From Pollenia angustigena (Eukaryota; Arthropoda; Insecta; Diptera; Polleniidae), in contig OV884059.1 of assembly GCA_930367215.1 (NCBI GenBank), positions 19,740,945 through 19,804,944 on the forward strand: a DNA stretch of 64,000 nucleotides, written 5' to 3'. Shown piece after piece: positions 11,807-22,540 of the stretch (positions are counted from its first letter, which is position 1; the number at the start of each line of letters is the position of its first letter). A program made the translations under genes and the position numbers. A model generated the notes under the pieces. It had not been told where the DNA came from. It searched no databases and saw only the letters and a list, made by a program, of their open reading frames with translations.

Positions 11807-12308
11807 AGGGCCCATACACAATACCATCATAATTGTGCAATCAAGTGATTGTGCAATTAAGCTTGCAGCACACAATACACCAGCATGCTGGTACAAAATT
11901 AATTTTTTACCAAAAATTGTGTAGAAAAGGTCGTAATGGATGACGACAAAATTTTCTATCATTTTATTGCACCATTGGTTTTTAATCCACATTTGCAGAA
12001 TTCTGTACTTTTAACTTTCCATAGGCAAGAAATTGTTTTATAAAGTTCAAGAATTTCTCCCCAAAACATTTTTTTGGCATTCATAGTTAAAATTTTGTAT
12101 TTTTTGATGTTAATGCCTTGACGATTTAACTTTTATGAGCTAACTTTACAACACACGATTCAATCATGCTGGTGCAATCAAAAAAATATCAAACTATTTC
12201 TGATAAAGCACCAGCAGCTGGTACAAACACACCACAAGCTCATACACGGTCAATCAGCTGGCACAATCACTTGATTGCACATTCATGATGGTGTTGTGTA
12301 TAGGCCCT
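11807..12308. mobile_element. MITE with 48-bp TIRs
   Basis: The TIRs open AGGGCCCATACACAATACC (left) and, inverted, AGGGCCTATACACAACACC (right). Homology runs about 48 bases in each arm (both include AATCAAGTGATTGTGC). The left flank is TAA and the right flank ATA, so the duplication is not clean. The form resembles Harbinger-type MITEs elsewhere in this window. Confidence 0.65.
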
Positions 12309-14041
12309 ATAATAGGGCCCATAGCCACCGATTACTCTGTAAAAAATTTTAAATTTTTATTTTTTTATTTAAACACCTTACCGCATTCTTTTTTGTTTAA
12401 CCATCCTTAAAAAGTGCAACTCGAATAATGTCTGCTTCCCAATACTGTCAGTTCTTGTTTATAAAGCATACAAAAATTTCATTAAAATTTTTAAAATAAC
12501 GACATATAGCTTAAATTGTTTGTGTTATAATATAAACACGCACAAATATGTAAACACATTAGTTCAGTTAATTTGTAAATATATATTCTATCGGCTGACA
12601 GCAGGCCTTGATACGCCGCCAAGTATTTTTTGCGTCGGCCGCCGACACCGATAAAATCGCACGGCGCAGGTCCCTGTTGATGATTGATTATATGGTAGGG
12701 ATGAGCAATAAATATCGAAATATAATCGATACATATCGCCGATACTCTTATATCGATATTTATTTACGACTATCGAGCTCAATATTTTTAAGAACCATAA
12801 AATAATTCAACATTTTAACCGTTTTTCAACTGCTTACAATACTTTTCTCTTTTTAAGAATTGCTTCATATGTGTTTGAACTATTATTAAGGAAGGAAAAG
12901 CGGGATTTCTCTATTGTACGTTTTCATAGTTTAAGGAGTTCAGACGAAGAAACTTACTCCCTATTTCCGATGTGCGAAAGAATTCTTTCTTTCAAACAAT
13001 TATGTACATTTAAAACAAAAACAAATTTTATTAAAAAAATTCTTTGATATGGTTTTGGTATCCCAATAATTAGTTTATGAAAAAAATTATGTCTTTCTTA
13101 TAAAAGTTGGTTAAAAAATCAAATATTCAACCTGTTTCTCGTAATTTATATAGACAGATAGACAAAACTTTAAGGAGAAATATCAGATCTCTTAAAATGA
13201 ATTTTTAACATGTCAAGTCTGCTCTTTTGAAAATTGCTTTAAAATATTTGATCTGCCAAGCCACCTCAGGTTTGCGATGGCTGTAATTTAGCGGTGCCGG
13301 ATAAAATAAGAATATTGACAGGAGAACACATAAAACAATGAGTGATCTTGATGTCCATAATTAATGAGTAAAATAAATTGTTGTCTTCGGAACTAAGCGG
13401 ATAGTTTTGTTAATAATTTTCTTTTATTGTTTTATTGAATTTTTTGTTTTTATTGTAAAATTGAATTTTAAATGTAAAAAACACTAAAAAGTTACAATGA
13501 AATTACATCTTTCTCAGGATTTTTTTCCAAAAAATGTGCGGGATCCCGTATGAAAAACACTAGTAGGTATGCATGTACATATATTTTATTTTAAAATTTG
13601 ATAACAATAAATTATACTTAAAACGTTTATTCAGGGGTGTCATAGAATCCAAGTCGGTTTTGCAAACCAATATTGGTTTTATTTGGTGTCATGAAAACAA
13701 GTCGGATTTGCTATTTTTGAATACAAATAAAACCGATATTCGAATCAGCTTTTTAATGTTTTGCTCATGTGTTTACAGCTATAAATGCAATTTTTGTTTG
13801 ACAATTTTTTAAATTATGATTTTTGCGCTAAAATATTCGACACCGCAGTCATGGCATTACCGCCGTCAATATTTACGATAACCGATAACTATTGACAAAG
13901 AATTTGTATTAATGAAGACAATTTAACGCCGACGTTGACACGAATTGGCTTTGATTTTGTCGACAAAGTTTTTACCGTGGTCTAGTAAAATTGGGACAAA
14001 GTTTTTACAATATATTTTAAAAAAAAATTAAAAAAAATATA

Positions 14042-14815
14042 TTAATAATATTTAAATGGAAAAAAATGGCTTAAGTCTAGTTTACCAACGCAGCTCCAAA
14101 TAAAAAAAAAAAAAATAGGGTGATAGAAAATTGAAAAATAAGAAGAAAAAATTAAATGACAAAATTCTCGGAAACGCATAGTTTCAGAGTTATGGACCTT
14201 TGAAGTTTTCATATAAATTCGCGATTTCCCACTACATTTTTGAACGTATATAGCCAATATTGGTATCATTTAAAAGCTTTTGAATAAATTTTTCTAGATA
14301 TAAACATTTTATTTAAATATTTTTAATCCATTAAGGATTAAGGAGCCGGCTACGCGGAGAAGCTTTATTTAGCGAAGCCGGTGTTTGTTATACCAGAGGA
14401 GAAAATCCTTGCGCCCGGCCGAAGGCCGGCTATGCAGAGAAGCTTTATTTAGAGAAGTTGTGGATTATTTGATTACATTTTTATTACCTACCTAGTGCAC
14501 TTCCGTAACATTTTGATATAAATTTTGTAAAAACAGTGTTAGGAGCTAAAGATTTAAAAAGTTTTTAATAAATTTTGCATTTCCAGAAAGATCTGTTCAA
14601 ATGCTTTCAAATAATACCAATATTGGCCACATATGTTCAGAAATGTAGAGGGAAATCGCAAATTTATATGAAAACTTCAGAGGTCCATAACTCGGAAACT
14701 ATGCGTTTCCGAGAATTTTGCCATTTCATTTTTTCTTCTTATTTTTCGATTTTCTTTTACCCGATGTACTTTTTTTTTATTTGGAGCTGCGTATGTAAAC
14801 TGGACTTGTTCAAAA
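14042..14815. repeat. Foldback: two inverted arms of about 230 bases
   Basis: 14060-14290 is the inverted copy of about 14585-14810. The spacer contains GCCGGCTACGCGGAGAAGC (about 14345) and a diverged second copy, GCCGGCTATGCAGAGAAGC (about 14427). The two arms give look-alike open frames on opposite strands, an artefact of the inversion and not two genes. Confidence 0.7.
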
Positions 14816-14817
14816 AA

Positions 14818-15033
14818 AAAATTAAAGTACCAATTTTAAAACAATTTGAAACACTTATTGCTGAACTTGAAAATAAGACCAGTTTGGCCAAAGGAATTCA
14901 ACGCAGCTCAACTCCTAACAATTTCAAAAAAGAATGGGAGGAAATAACAACAAAACTAAATTCAATGGGACCACCAATTAGAGACAGCGAGGGTTGGCAA
15001 AAGGTTTGGCTAGAAAATTTTTTAAAATTATAA
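14818..15033 (+). CDS. Myb/SANT-like DNA-binding domain ORF (Harbinger-type), partial
   Basis: About 70 residues read as a Myb/SANT-like domain of the kind encoded beside PIF/Harbinger transposases: LKQFETLIAELENKTSLAK, then NNFKKEWEEITTKLNSMGPP and EGWQKVW. The frame runs on upstream into the foldback arm, but that part does not look like protein. It ends at TAA 15031-15033, shortly after the domain. A related domain lies at 22826-22980. I infer a captured or decayed transposon gene; domestication cannot be excluded. Confidence 0.5.
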   Translation, partial: KIKVPILKQFETLIAELENKTSLAKGIQRSSTPNNFKKEWEEITTKLNSMGPPIRDSEGWQKVWLENFLKL

Positions 15034-15584
15034 ATTTTTAAATTTCGACCATTTTCAATGGTTGCCAATTTGATTGTGTTGGAGATTGATGATGAGCGAG
15101 TTATACTCCTCATTGACGGCTCAATTTTTTTCAAAACAAACTTAAATGCTTAATCGAAAATACTCAATGAATCTATATAAAAAACAAATTTACAAATTGT
15201 TCGTATGAATTTTCACAAATACAAACCAAATTGTTTTATTACTCACGTGTTGTCCGGCAATTTGAAAATGGATGATCTTTGTCTTATAACTTTCCTCTGA
15301 AGCTTTAGCATTTCTTTATTTTCTTCATCACTACTTTCAGAGTCAAACAAAAATAACATTTTACACGAAAATTTAAAAAATAAATTAATTTACTGTCAAA
15401 ATACATAGGGATGAGCAATAGTTTTATTTTTAAATATCGATAACATATCGACATCAACATATACATGCAAATTAATACCAATTTAATGTCGAGTTGACGT
15501 CGGCGTCGACTAAATGCGACGTGAGCTAAAAATTAACGACGCCGGCGACAACGAGTTTAGTAATAGAGGGGATTGTTAAAACCT

Positions 15585-15812
15585 GGGGTCTAATCACCGC
15601 ATACGATATCGAGCTAAATTTATCGAAATTATTTATTTTGGTATCATGAAACTCGATATCGAATGAAATGTATTGAATTTGAAATAATAGCATTCGATTT
15701 CGAGTAACTCGACATTACATTTATCGAGTTTTCATTCGATAGTGTCTATCGTATGCAAAAAAATTCGATAGTTTATTCGATACGATAGTATCGAATGCGG
15801 TGATTAGACCCC
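15585..15812. mobile_element. MITE with TIR GGGGTCTAATCACCGCAT
   Basis: The arms GGGGTCTAATCACCGCATAC (left) and, inverted, GGGGTCTAATCACCGCATTC (right) enclose a body rich in TATCGA/TCGATA motifs. There is no ORF. No clear target duplication was seen. Confidence 0.65.
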
Positions 15813-16141
15813 TGTGGTTTTAATTAAAGATAAATTATAGAAAAGAAAATAAGAAGTGGTTATACAGTAAACATATAAAATAAACTCCATCGTTGTGCAA
15901 TACAAGTAGCATTTGTTCTTTTCATTTGTATAATTTAATTTTTTTTTTGAAAAATATGTATGTAGGTATAAAGCGAGTTTATTAAAAATATAAACAAATT
16001 TGTTGTTTAACGTTATAAATAAGTAAAACACTGCTGTTGTTGCAAAAATTACTATTTTGCCAATTTATCAATTTTATTTACTTCTATCTGTGGAAAAAAT
16101 CTAACTGTTGCAAGAAATAAAATAAAAAATTAAAAAAAATA

Positions 16142-16421
16142 GAAACTGGGAATTATTTCCTTCCGAAGGTTACTTTATATTATATTCAACATTTTTCATT
16201 TTTCGAATTTATTCTATGAGCTAAATTTCAGTTATGTATTTTATAAAGTTTTTTGTTATAGTTCTATTCCTTCAATTTTTCAGAAGTTACTTTAAACGCT
16301 ACCAGACTATTATATTGTATTTTCTTTTTACACTTTACCTAAGCCTTCCTTTGGACAGCAATGAGGTATATTGTAAGTACAGAAAAATTTACAATTATTA
16401 GACACCAGCAGAATGTAATGC
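16142..16421 (+). repeat. Penelope-associated repeat unit, copy A1
   Basis: It matches 19170-19408 and 19510-19735 in the same orientation (shared GAAACTGGGAATTATTTCC, TTCTATGAGCTAAATTTCAG). It is truncated by the MITE at 16425. An inverted piece continues at 16990-17030. Confidence 0.6.
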
Positions 16422-16424
16422 TAA

Positions 16425-16986
16425 AGGCCAGTTTACACGGTAATACAATGTATTACGACATGTCGAACAATTATGTAGAAAGAGAAAAATCGTATCATGT
16501 AAAAGCAAAATGTATTGAGTAAGAGAGAATACGGATACAAAATCTGACAAGCGGTCGGTAAATGATTTTTTTCTAAACCAGTATATTAAAGGTGATAGCA
16601 TTTTTATACAATTACAAAAACAACTAAAATCAACTCACGAAATTTTCATGTTGTTTGTGTAAATATTAAAAACTGCAACCATGTGCTTTTTTGTTATTAT
16701 TTTTGATTTTACTTATACGATCCGTGTAAACATGAATTATACTTACAAAAGATTTTAATTTTTTTCTTTTAAACACGGAGAGAATTTCTTATGGCCTGTT
16801 CGTCGATAACGAATGAAGACTTCGTTCGCATAGTTTACATGCAAAACAAAAACAATATTTTATAATTTGTTTTTGTTTTAAATGTAATTTAAGCGAACGA
16901 AGTCTTCATTCGTTATCGACGAACAGGCCCTTAATATTTTGTTTCCACAAAGTCGTAATACATTGTATTATCGTGTAAACTGGCCT
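16425..16986. mobile_element. Harbinger-like MITE with TAA target duplication
   Basis: The TIRs are AGGCCAGTTTACACGGTAAT (left) and, inverted, AGGCCAGTTTACACGATAAT, with homology extending through AATACAATGTATTACGAC. TAA flanks both sides (16422-16424, 16987-16989), as in PIF/Harbinger elements. It contains a second MITE (16792-16930). Confidence 0.75.
16792..16930. mobile_element. Nested MITE with perfect 37-bp TIRs
   Basis: The arms at 16793-16829 and 16893-16929 are exact inverted complements (GGCCTGTTCGTCGATAACGA...), 63 bases apart. TTA flanks both sides (16789-16791, 16931-16933). The perfect arms suggest a recent insertion into the older MITE around it. Confidence 0.85.
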
Positions 16987-17111
16987 TAAGGTAAAGTGTA
17001 AAAATAAAATACAATATAATAGTCTGGTAGTGCCATCCCTGATAGTATCGAAATATCGATACTCCTCAAAAATATCGATACGATATATTTTTTACAATTT
17101 GCCCGTCCCTA

Positions 17112-18676
17112 TTACATGAAACTATGATGAATTAAACAGGTGGCAGCACTACGCCAGATGACGATTTTTGCTCTTGCATCTTTTGTCTAGGTTTATGGCG
17201 AATTAACTACAGGTTGTGTCGAAACGGCATCTGATTTTGACAGTTCGAGCTCATTTGTTTTACAACTTGCTCTCTTTGAATTGAGTGAAAAAAAAGTTTG
17301 TCAGCAAAAGCTTGTTATTTTCTCGCGGGTTTGATTGTGTTTTGCTAAGAATGGTTGACATTTCGAGCTAATGGCATTAACAATGCAATGCAAAAAACCC
17401 AACGTTGTTTTCGTTGTTTTTGGATTGTTGTAGTTCCGACACCACCTGTAGTTGAATTCGCCTTGGTTTATGTCAAAGTTTTGTGCTGTGATTATCGTAT
17501 TTTATTAAAGTTTTTGATAATTTTAAATTTAAATACATAAAAAAGGTTTTGACCATAATTTAATACAAATTGGTAAAAAATTTATTTATTTCATATCGTT
17601 TAGCGGCACGCTTTGATTTTTGCTTAAAGTGTTTTTAACGTAAACGGTGAAATAATTTCCATTTCTGTTGTAATGTTGTATTTGTTGCCGTAACGTGCCA
17701 CCCGCTTATTCCACCATGCATGAAACTGTTCAAGATATATTTATAGCAGGTAGTCTCGAAAAGCCAGCTGGTTATTTTTTATTTGCTTGTTTTGTGATAC
17801 GAACTGTCAAATGTTGCTTAGTAAACAAGTTTTTTGTCATTATCTTTTTGTGTCTCTTATCAACTCCAAGGCCTATCCAATAGGTCTGCTTACTTCTACA
17901 GCAATACAACAATACAAAAAACAACAGGCATTTTGTTTGTGTAAAATTCCTCGCCGTTGTCAAAATCTTACTACTACATAGGCAAAACAAAAGGAAAAAT
18001 GTGTTTTGTGTGCATGTATGTGTGGCAAAAAACCAAAAAAGTAAACAAAAATATACACGTATAAGGAAAATATAAACAACTTTTGATATCATTGAGGAAT
18101 AAACCAAATAAACATCTGGCTTCTTAAGCTTTTGCTGTTTGACAGTTCTTATCAGATAACATCAATAAAAAGCCCTGCTGTTTGTTTTATTGTTCAATTG
18201 TTGTAATATCGCGGCTACCTGCTATAAATATACCTTGAAACTGTTTTAATATTGGCTGCGTTCGAGAACACAAAAGTTTTTGATATTTTTTACTGAACTT
18301 TACTGCTGCATATTACGAAATTGCGTTCGAGTACACAAGATACAGTAAATGAGAACACAAATTGAGAGCGTAAAGTGACAGTTTTTGTCTGAGTATTTAC
18401 AAATTTTTACTGCAGAAATTTATTAAATCAAAAAAACATGTTTAAAATGGTAAACAAAGAAAAGTAACAAATAAAAAGCATAGGCACAAATTGTGAAAAA
18501 AATTGTTAAATAAAAGAAAAGTTAAAATAAAAATTAAAACAAAACAATAAGTGAATAACTTTTAATTAATTAAACTTGTTTGTGAAGCATTTATTTGGCT
18601 AAATACACACTTTATAAATTTTTTTCTTATGTTAATTTTTTAGAGATGTAAAAGTGTGAAGTATTTGGGCACTTAA
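17112..18676. other. Non-coding stretch
   Basis: No gene is recognised; the short open frames lack family resemblance. A GCTGCGTTCGAGAACAC-type sequence at about 18256 and its looser inverted relative near 22015 might be the ends of an older element enclosing 18677-21252. Confidence 0.4.
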
Positions 18677-18831
18677 TAGGGATGCCAAACGGGAAATCCC
18701 GAAATCGGTATTTTTCGGGATTGACAAATCCCGAATCCCGGGATTTTTAATATTTCAACTTTTGTATACAAAAATGTTCGTTTTTATTGAATTTTTATAT
18801 TCTATACAAAAAAAAATTATTAAATATAAAC

Positions 18832-19160
18832 TAAAACCTGGGCAAAAAGCTGATGTTGTATGTATATAAAATTAATTTTAAAAATTGTAACATAGTATAT
18901 ATTGGAGAAACAACTCAAAAATTAATGAAAAGATTGAAACAAAATGAATATGACTGGAAATGTTTAACTGAAAAAATTAATTAATCAGCATTAGCCAAAC
19001 ATGCTAGATCAAACAAGCATGAGTTTGATTTTGACAACGTAAAAGTTTTAAAACAAGAACAAAATAAATTGAAGTTGCAAGTTCATGAAGAGAATCAAAT
19101 TGTTAAGTATGAGCAAGTAGCTTGTAATTTCAAAAGTGATAAAAAGGATTACATAAACAC
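18832..19160 (+). pseudogene. Penelope-like GIY-YIG endonuclease fragment
   Basis: The plus strand reads KNCNIVYIGETTQKLMKRL, then SALAKHARSNKHEFDFDNVK and KLKLQVHEENQIVKYEQ. This is the GIY-YIG nuclease domain typical of Penelope-like retroelements (VYIGETTQKL is the core). There is a 4-base TGTA duplication at about 18859-18866 that shifts frame, and an in-frame TAA at about 18981. No reverse transcriptase is present, so this is the 3' part only. Confidence 0.75.
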
Positions 19161-19735
19161 ATATTATATTCAACATTTTTTTATTTTTCGAATTTATTCT
19201 ATGAGCTAAATTTCAGTTATGTATTTTATAAAACTTTTTTGTAATAGTCCTATTCCTTCAATTATTCAGAAATGACTTTATACACTACCAAACTATTATA
19301 TTGTATTTTCTTGTTACATTTTACCTTAGCTTTCCTTTGGAAAGCAATGAGGTATATTGTATGTACAGAAAAATTTACAATTATAAGACACCAACAGAAT
19401 GTAATGTATTTTCTGGCCCGCTACGGCCTTCGTCAGCATTCTTTGTGTCACACTGGATAGTGATACTTTATAAATTGAATGTATTTAACTCAACTATTTT
19501 AACAAATAGAAACTGGGAATTATTTCCTTCCAAAGGTTACTTTATATTATATTCAACATTTTTTATTTTTCAAATTTATTCTATGAGCTAAATTTCAGTT
19601 ATGTATTTTATAAAGCTTTTTTGTAATAGTCCTATTCCTTCAATTATTCAGAAATGACTTTATACACTACCAGACTATTTTATTGTATTTTCTTGTTACA
19701 TTTTACCTTAGCTTTCCTTCGGAAGGAAATAATTC
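19161..19735 (+). repeat. Penelope-type terminal repeat units A2 and A3
   Basis: Direct repeats at 19170-19408 and 19510-19735, about 90% alike by eye, separated by about 100 bases that hold the hammerhead-like motif. A3 ends CCTTCGGAAGGAAATAATTC, the complement of the start of the unit at 16142, giving inverted ends. Repeated terminal blocks are typical of Penelope-like elements. Confidence 0.6.
19387..19449 (-). ncRNA. Hammerhead-ribozyme-like motif
   Basis: On the minus strand the order is GACAC, AAA, GAATG, then the core CTGACGA, a stem II GGCC...GGCC, then AGAAA, a tiny stem III (AAT..ATT or shorter), UUA as cleavage triplet, CATTC, TGTTG, GTGTC. GAATG pairs with CATTC and GACAC with GTGTC, giving stem I with an internal loop: a type-I hammerhead layout. 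An A facing A beside stem II is a defect. Hammerheads are known from Penelope-like elements. However, the motif is on the strand opposite to the GIY-YIG frame. Confidence 0.5.
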
Positions 19736-21252
19736 CCAGTTTTTATAAACACATAGACCATATTTACATTAAGCAATTAACGCCGCAACTTGCCGCAACT
19801 TTCGCCTGCACAGAAAAAATTATTGTCGAATTATTTTCAAACAAACGCTTGTTTGAAAATTTTTTTAATTTCTATAATTTTTTTTTACTGATTCAAGCAA
19901 TATTTTTGTTTGATTTTTATTTAACCAACAAAAATGTGGACAACTCTTAAAAAATACAATAAACGCGTTATTGGTGTCAAGTTTTCATTATTTTGTATGA
20001 AACATTTAACGCTCTTTAATGTGGTCGTCTTTTTGCATTTTTTTATTTGATCGTAAGCAACACTTCTTTATGTGAAATATAAGAACAACAACAAAAAACA
20101 CATACAGTCATTTTTGGACGCTTTAAAAAAGTGCAACTATAAGAAAAACAATAGCAGAAACAACATTACAAGAAACAAAATCCCGTATTCAATTTTTTAA
20201 AAATGTTTGGTTAAATACATCAAATACAAAAATAGAATGATGACGAAAAACATGTCGAGTCGGTCTGCTGCGTTTTTGGTTAGATTTCTTCTTTAGCAAA
20301 GGAAAGGATACAGCAACAGAGAGTGATAAAGAAAAACATTGTGTTGTGTGTATAAATAAGACTTCGTTCAAAAATTATTCCAACAAAAAAAAATGTGTCT
20401 CGAAGCCAGCCGGCGGCTTTGCTCTGCCTTCATCTTCTCATACAGTGCTTACTTGTGTGCGCGTCATTGCTTGTGCAAAAACTTTTTTTTTTGATTTTGA
20501 AATTTAGTTTATGAATTTCAGTAAACTTTTTGTTTGATTCAGTTAAATTATTTGTTTGAAAAAATCAGTGTTTTTTTTCAATAAACAAAATGCAAATACA
20601 TTGTTTGAATATGCAAATTTGTTTATAGGACCGATTTCAGACAAAAATTTGTTTGATTCTACAAATTTTTTGTTTGAATTGGAAAAATTATTTTTTCTAC
20701 TTTAAAAGAAAATAGAAAAAAAAACTCGGGGTTAATTGTAAATGCGGTCATATTGTAATTTAATTACTCCTTTAAGAAAGTAATATTATATACGTGTTTA
20801 TCTATGTAGTTTCAATTTGATTTAAATGTTATTTGAAAAAAATTTTTCATTTGTATTATATTTTTCAATCAATTCAGGTAATTTTTCAATTTTTGTTCAA
20901 TTTTATAAAATTATATGTATTATAAATAAAAACTTTGATTGTATTTAAAATTGTATAGATCCTGAAGATAAACAGAAGATGTTCGAAATATATTGGTCCA
21001 ATTTATAAAAAAATACAATAGAGTTTTTCATTTCATTGGATTTAAAGAGGCAATACAACATAAAAGCTCAATTAAAAATTATATTTCAGTTGTATTTTTT
21101 ATTTTTATAATTCTTATTTTTCTTTTTTAAAAATATGTTATATACATATATAATACCTTTTGAAAATTCATAAATAAATAATAAGTGTTGTTTATTTAAA
21201 AAAATCCCGAAATCCCGGGATTTTCTAAAATAAATCCCGATTGGCATCCCTA

Positions 21253-21384
21253 GTACTTAAGTAATCAATAGCAAAAAAATTATTCATGTTCTTTTAAATA
21301 ATTAAACCCGCCTCAAATTAAAATTAAAACAAACAAATATGAAAGATTACATAAAATAGTTTGTGTGTATTTTCGAAAAATGTT
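21253..21384. other. Short spacer
   Basis: AT-rich, nothing recognised; it lies between the hAT-like element and the piggyBac-type MITE. Confidence 0.4.
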
Positions 21385-21388
21385 TTAA

Positions 21389-21830
21389 CCCTTCTGCACT
21401 CCTTGGGTCAATTTGACCCAATTTTGGTTTTCAAACGCAAAATTTGTCCCTTTAAATATAAGATATGGACGTGAAACTTCAATTTATCCATTACAGGGAC
21501 AAAAATTATAAATTTAAATGAAAATAATAAAATTTTAGTTTTTCCTTCCCCCTCCAAAAAACACGATTTACACACATTTAATATCCTTTGGGTCAATATG
21601 ACCCAACATGCGATATTGCAAGTTTAATTCCACTTTAAAATTTGTTTTCTATTGAATTGAGTTCATCTTCATTCAGAATCATCGATCAATAATTTTTTCG
21701 GTCAAATAATCAATAGAATCGCTTTTGTTTTTATTACACTTAAATATGAAATGATGTTAACATTTTATTGTTGGGTCATATTGACCCAAAGGATCATAGG
21801 AAGGGCACATATCCAAGGGATGCAGAAGGG
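21389..21830. mobile_element. piggyBac-type MITE with three GGGTCA inverted repeats
   Basis: The TIR CCCTTCTGCA on both sides is flanked by TTAA (21385-21388, 21831-21834), the hallmark of piggyBac insertion. Inside are three copies of GGGTCA-NNN-TGACCC at 21405-21419, 21590-21604 and 21773-21787 with spacers ATT, ATA and TAT. There is no transposase. Confidence 0.85.
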
Positions 21831-22149
21831 TTAAAAAAGTATTTAATCAAGTACCGATAAGAAAACGAGTAAACTAGTCAAAAGTGTAAACATTTTTCAA
21901 CACTTCAATTATTTACCATCAGCGTTCGCGTACGTTTTTGGACAACAGCTTTTTGTGAGAGTAAATTTTTCAGTTTACTCATTTACTGCATTTTACTGTT
22001 AAAGTACTCAACGCACCTATTATTCTTCTTACTGCTTGTCATCCAAACAAAATGTTTACTTTCTTTATGAAGTACACTCAAAGAAATACCCTGTAAAATA
22101 ACTAGCTATTTTATGTTCTGTTTTTCAGGTAATTTTTTCCCCTTTCTAA

Positions 22150-22463
22150 AGCGGCCCATACACTTGCAATATTATTGTTTATGATATTCGCCATATTATT
22201 TCCATTTTGTCCTATATCACGCAATAAGTCCCACAATGGTTTCCCTCATTCAATAAAAAGGTGAACATAACCTATAGGAGTAACATAAACAGCATTGTAC
22301 AATGTTGCCAACACATTTCACTTTCCTTTCGTTGTGCAATAAAAATCAAGTCTTTTGATTGTTGCCAATATATTGTTCCACTTTCGAATAACAAATACAC
22401 ATTGGCGATATAATTGTACAATACGTGAAATTAAACAATTTTATTGCAAGTGTATAAGCCGCT
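22150..22463. mobile_element. Harbinger-like MITE with TAA target duplication
   Basis: The left TIR is AGCGGCCCATACACTTGCAA; the inverted right TIR is AGCGGCTTATACACTTGCAA. Homology continues about 32 bases. TAA flanks both sides (22147-22149, 22464-22466). Its terminus resembles that of 11807-12308 (ATACAC after GGCC). Confidence 0.8.
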
Positions 22464-22540
22464 TAAGGGCTAATAAGCCATTACAAGTTTTCTTAATAAA
22501 ATATATGAAATAATCTCCCTTTATGTTCCGCAATCAGGAG

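Larger units (their letters stand above)
12696..17111. mobile_element. Possible composite hAT-like element with TAGGGAYGRGCAA ends
   Basis: The left end is TAGGGATGAGCAATAAATAT. The right end, inverted, is TAGGGACGGGCAAATTG. TATCGATA-rich sequence lies just inside both ends. The flanking octamers agree at six of eight bases (ttatatgg 12688-12695, ttacatga 17112-17119). A third TAGGGATGAGCAATAG at 15409 is in the left-end orientation, so other pairings are possible. It holds the foldback at 14042-14815, a Myb/SANT ORF and several MITEs. No transposase was seen. Confidence 0.35.
18677..21252. mobile_element. hAT-like element with 8-bp target duplication
   Basis: The left end is TAGGGATGCCAAACGGGAAA and the inverted right end is TAGGGATGCCAATCGGGATT, with CCCGAAATCCCGGGA-type repeats inside both. 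The flanks match at seven of eight bases (gcacttaa 18669-18676, gtacttaa 21253-21260). It contains the Penelope-like fragment. No hAT transposase was recognised. Confidence 0.7.

Noticed and set aside
14042..14269. Open frame on the minus strand resembling the frame at 14575 on the plus strand
   Set aside because: The similarity comes from the inverted repeat arms, not from shared protein coding.
17355..18107. Several 60-110 codon open frames on both strands
   Set aside because: Low-complexity Phe/Leu/Cys-rich products typical of AT-rich non-coding DNA; no family resemblance.
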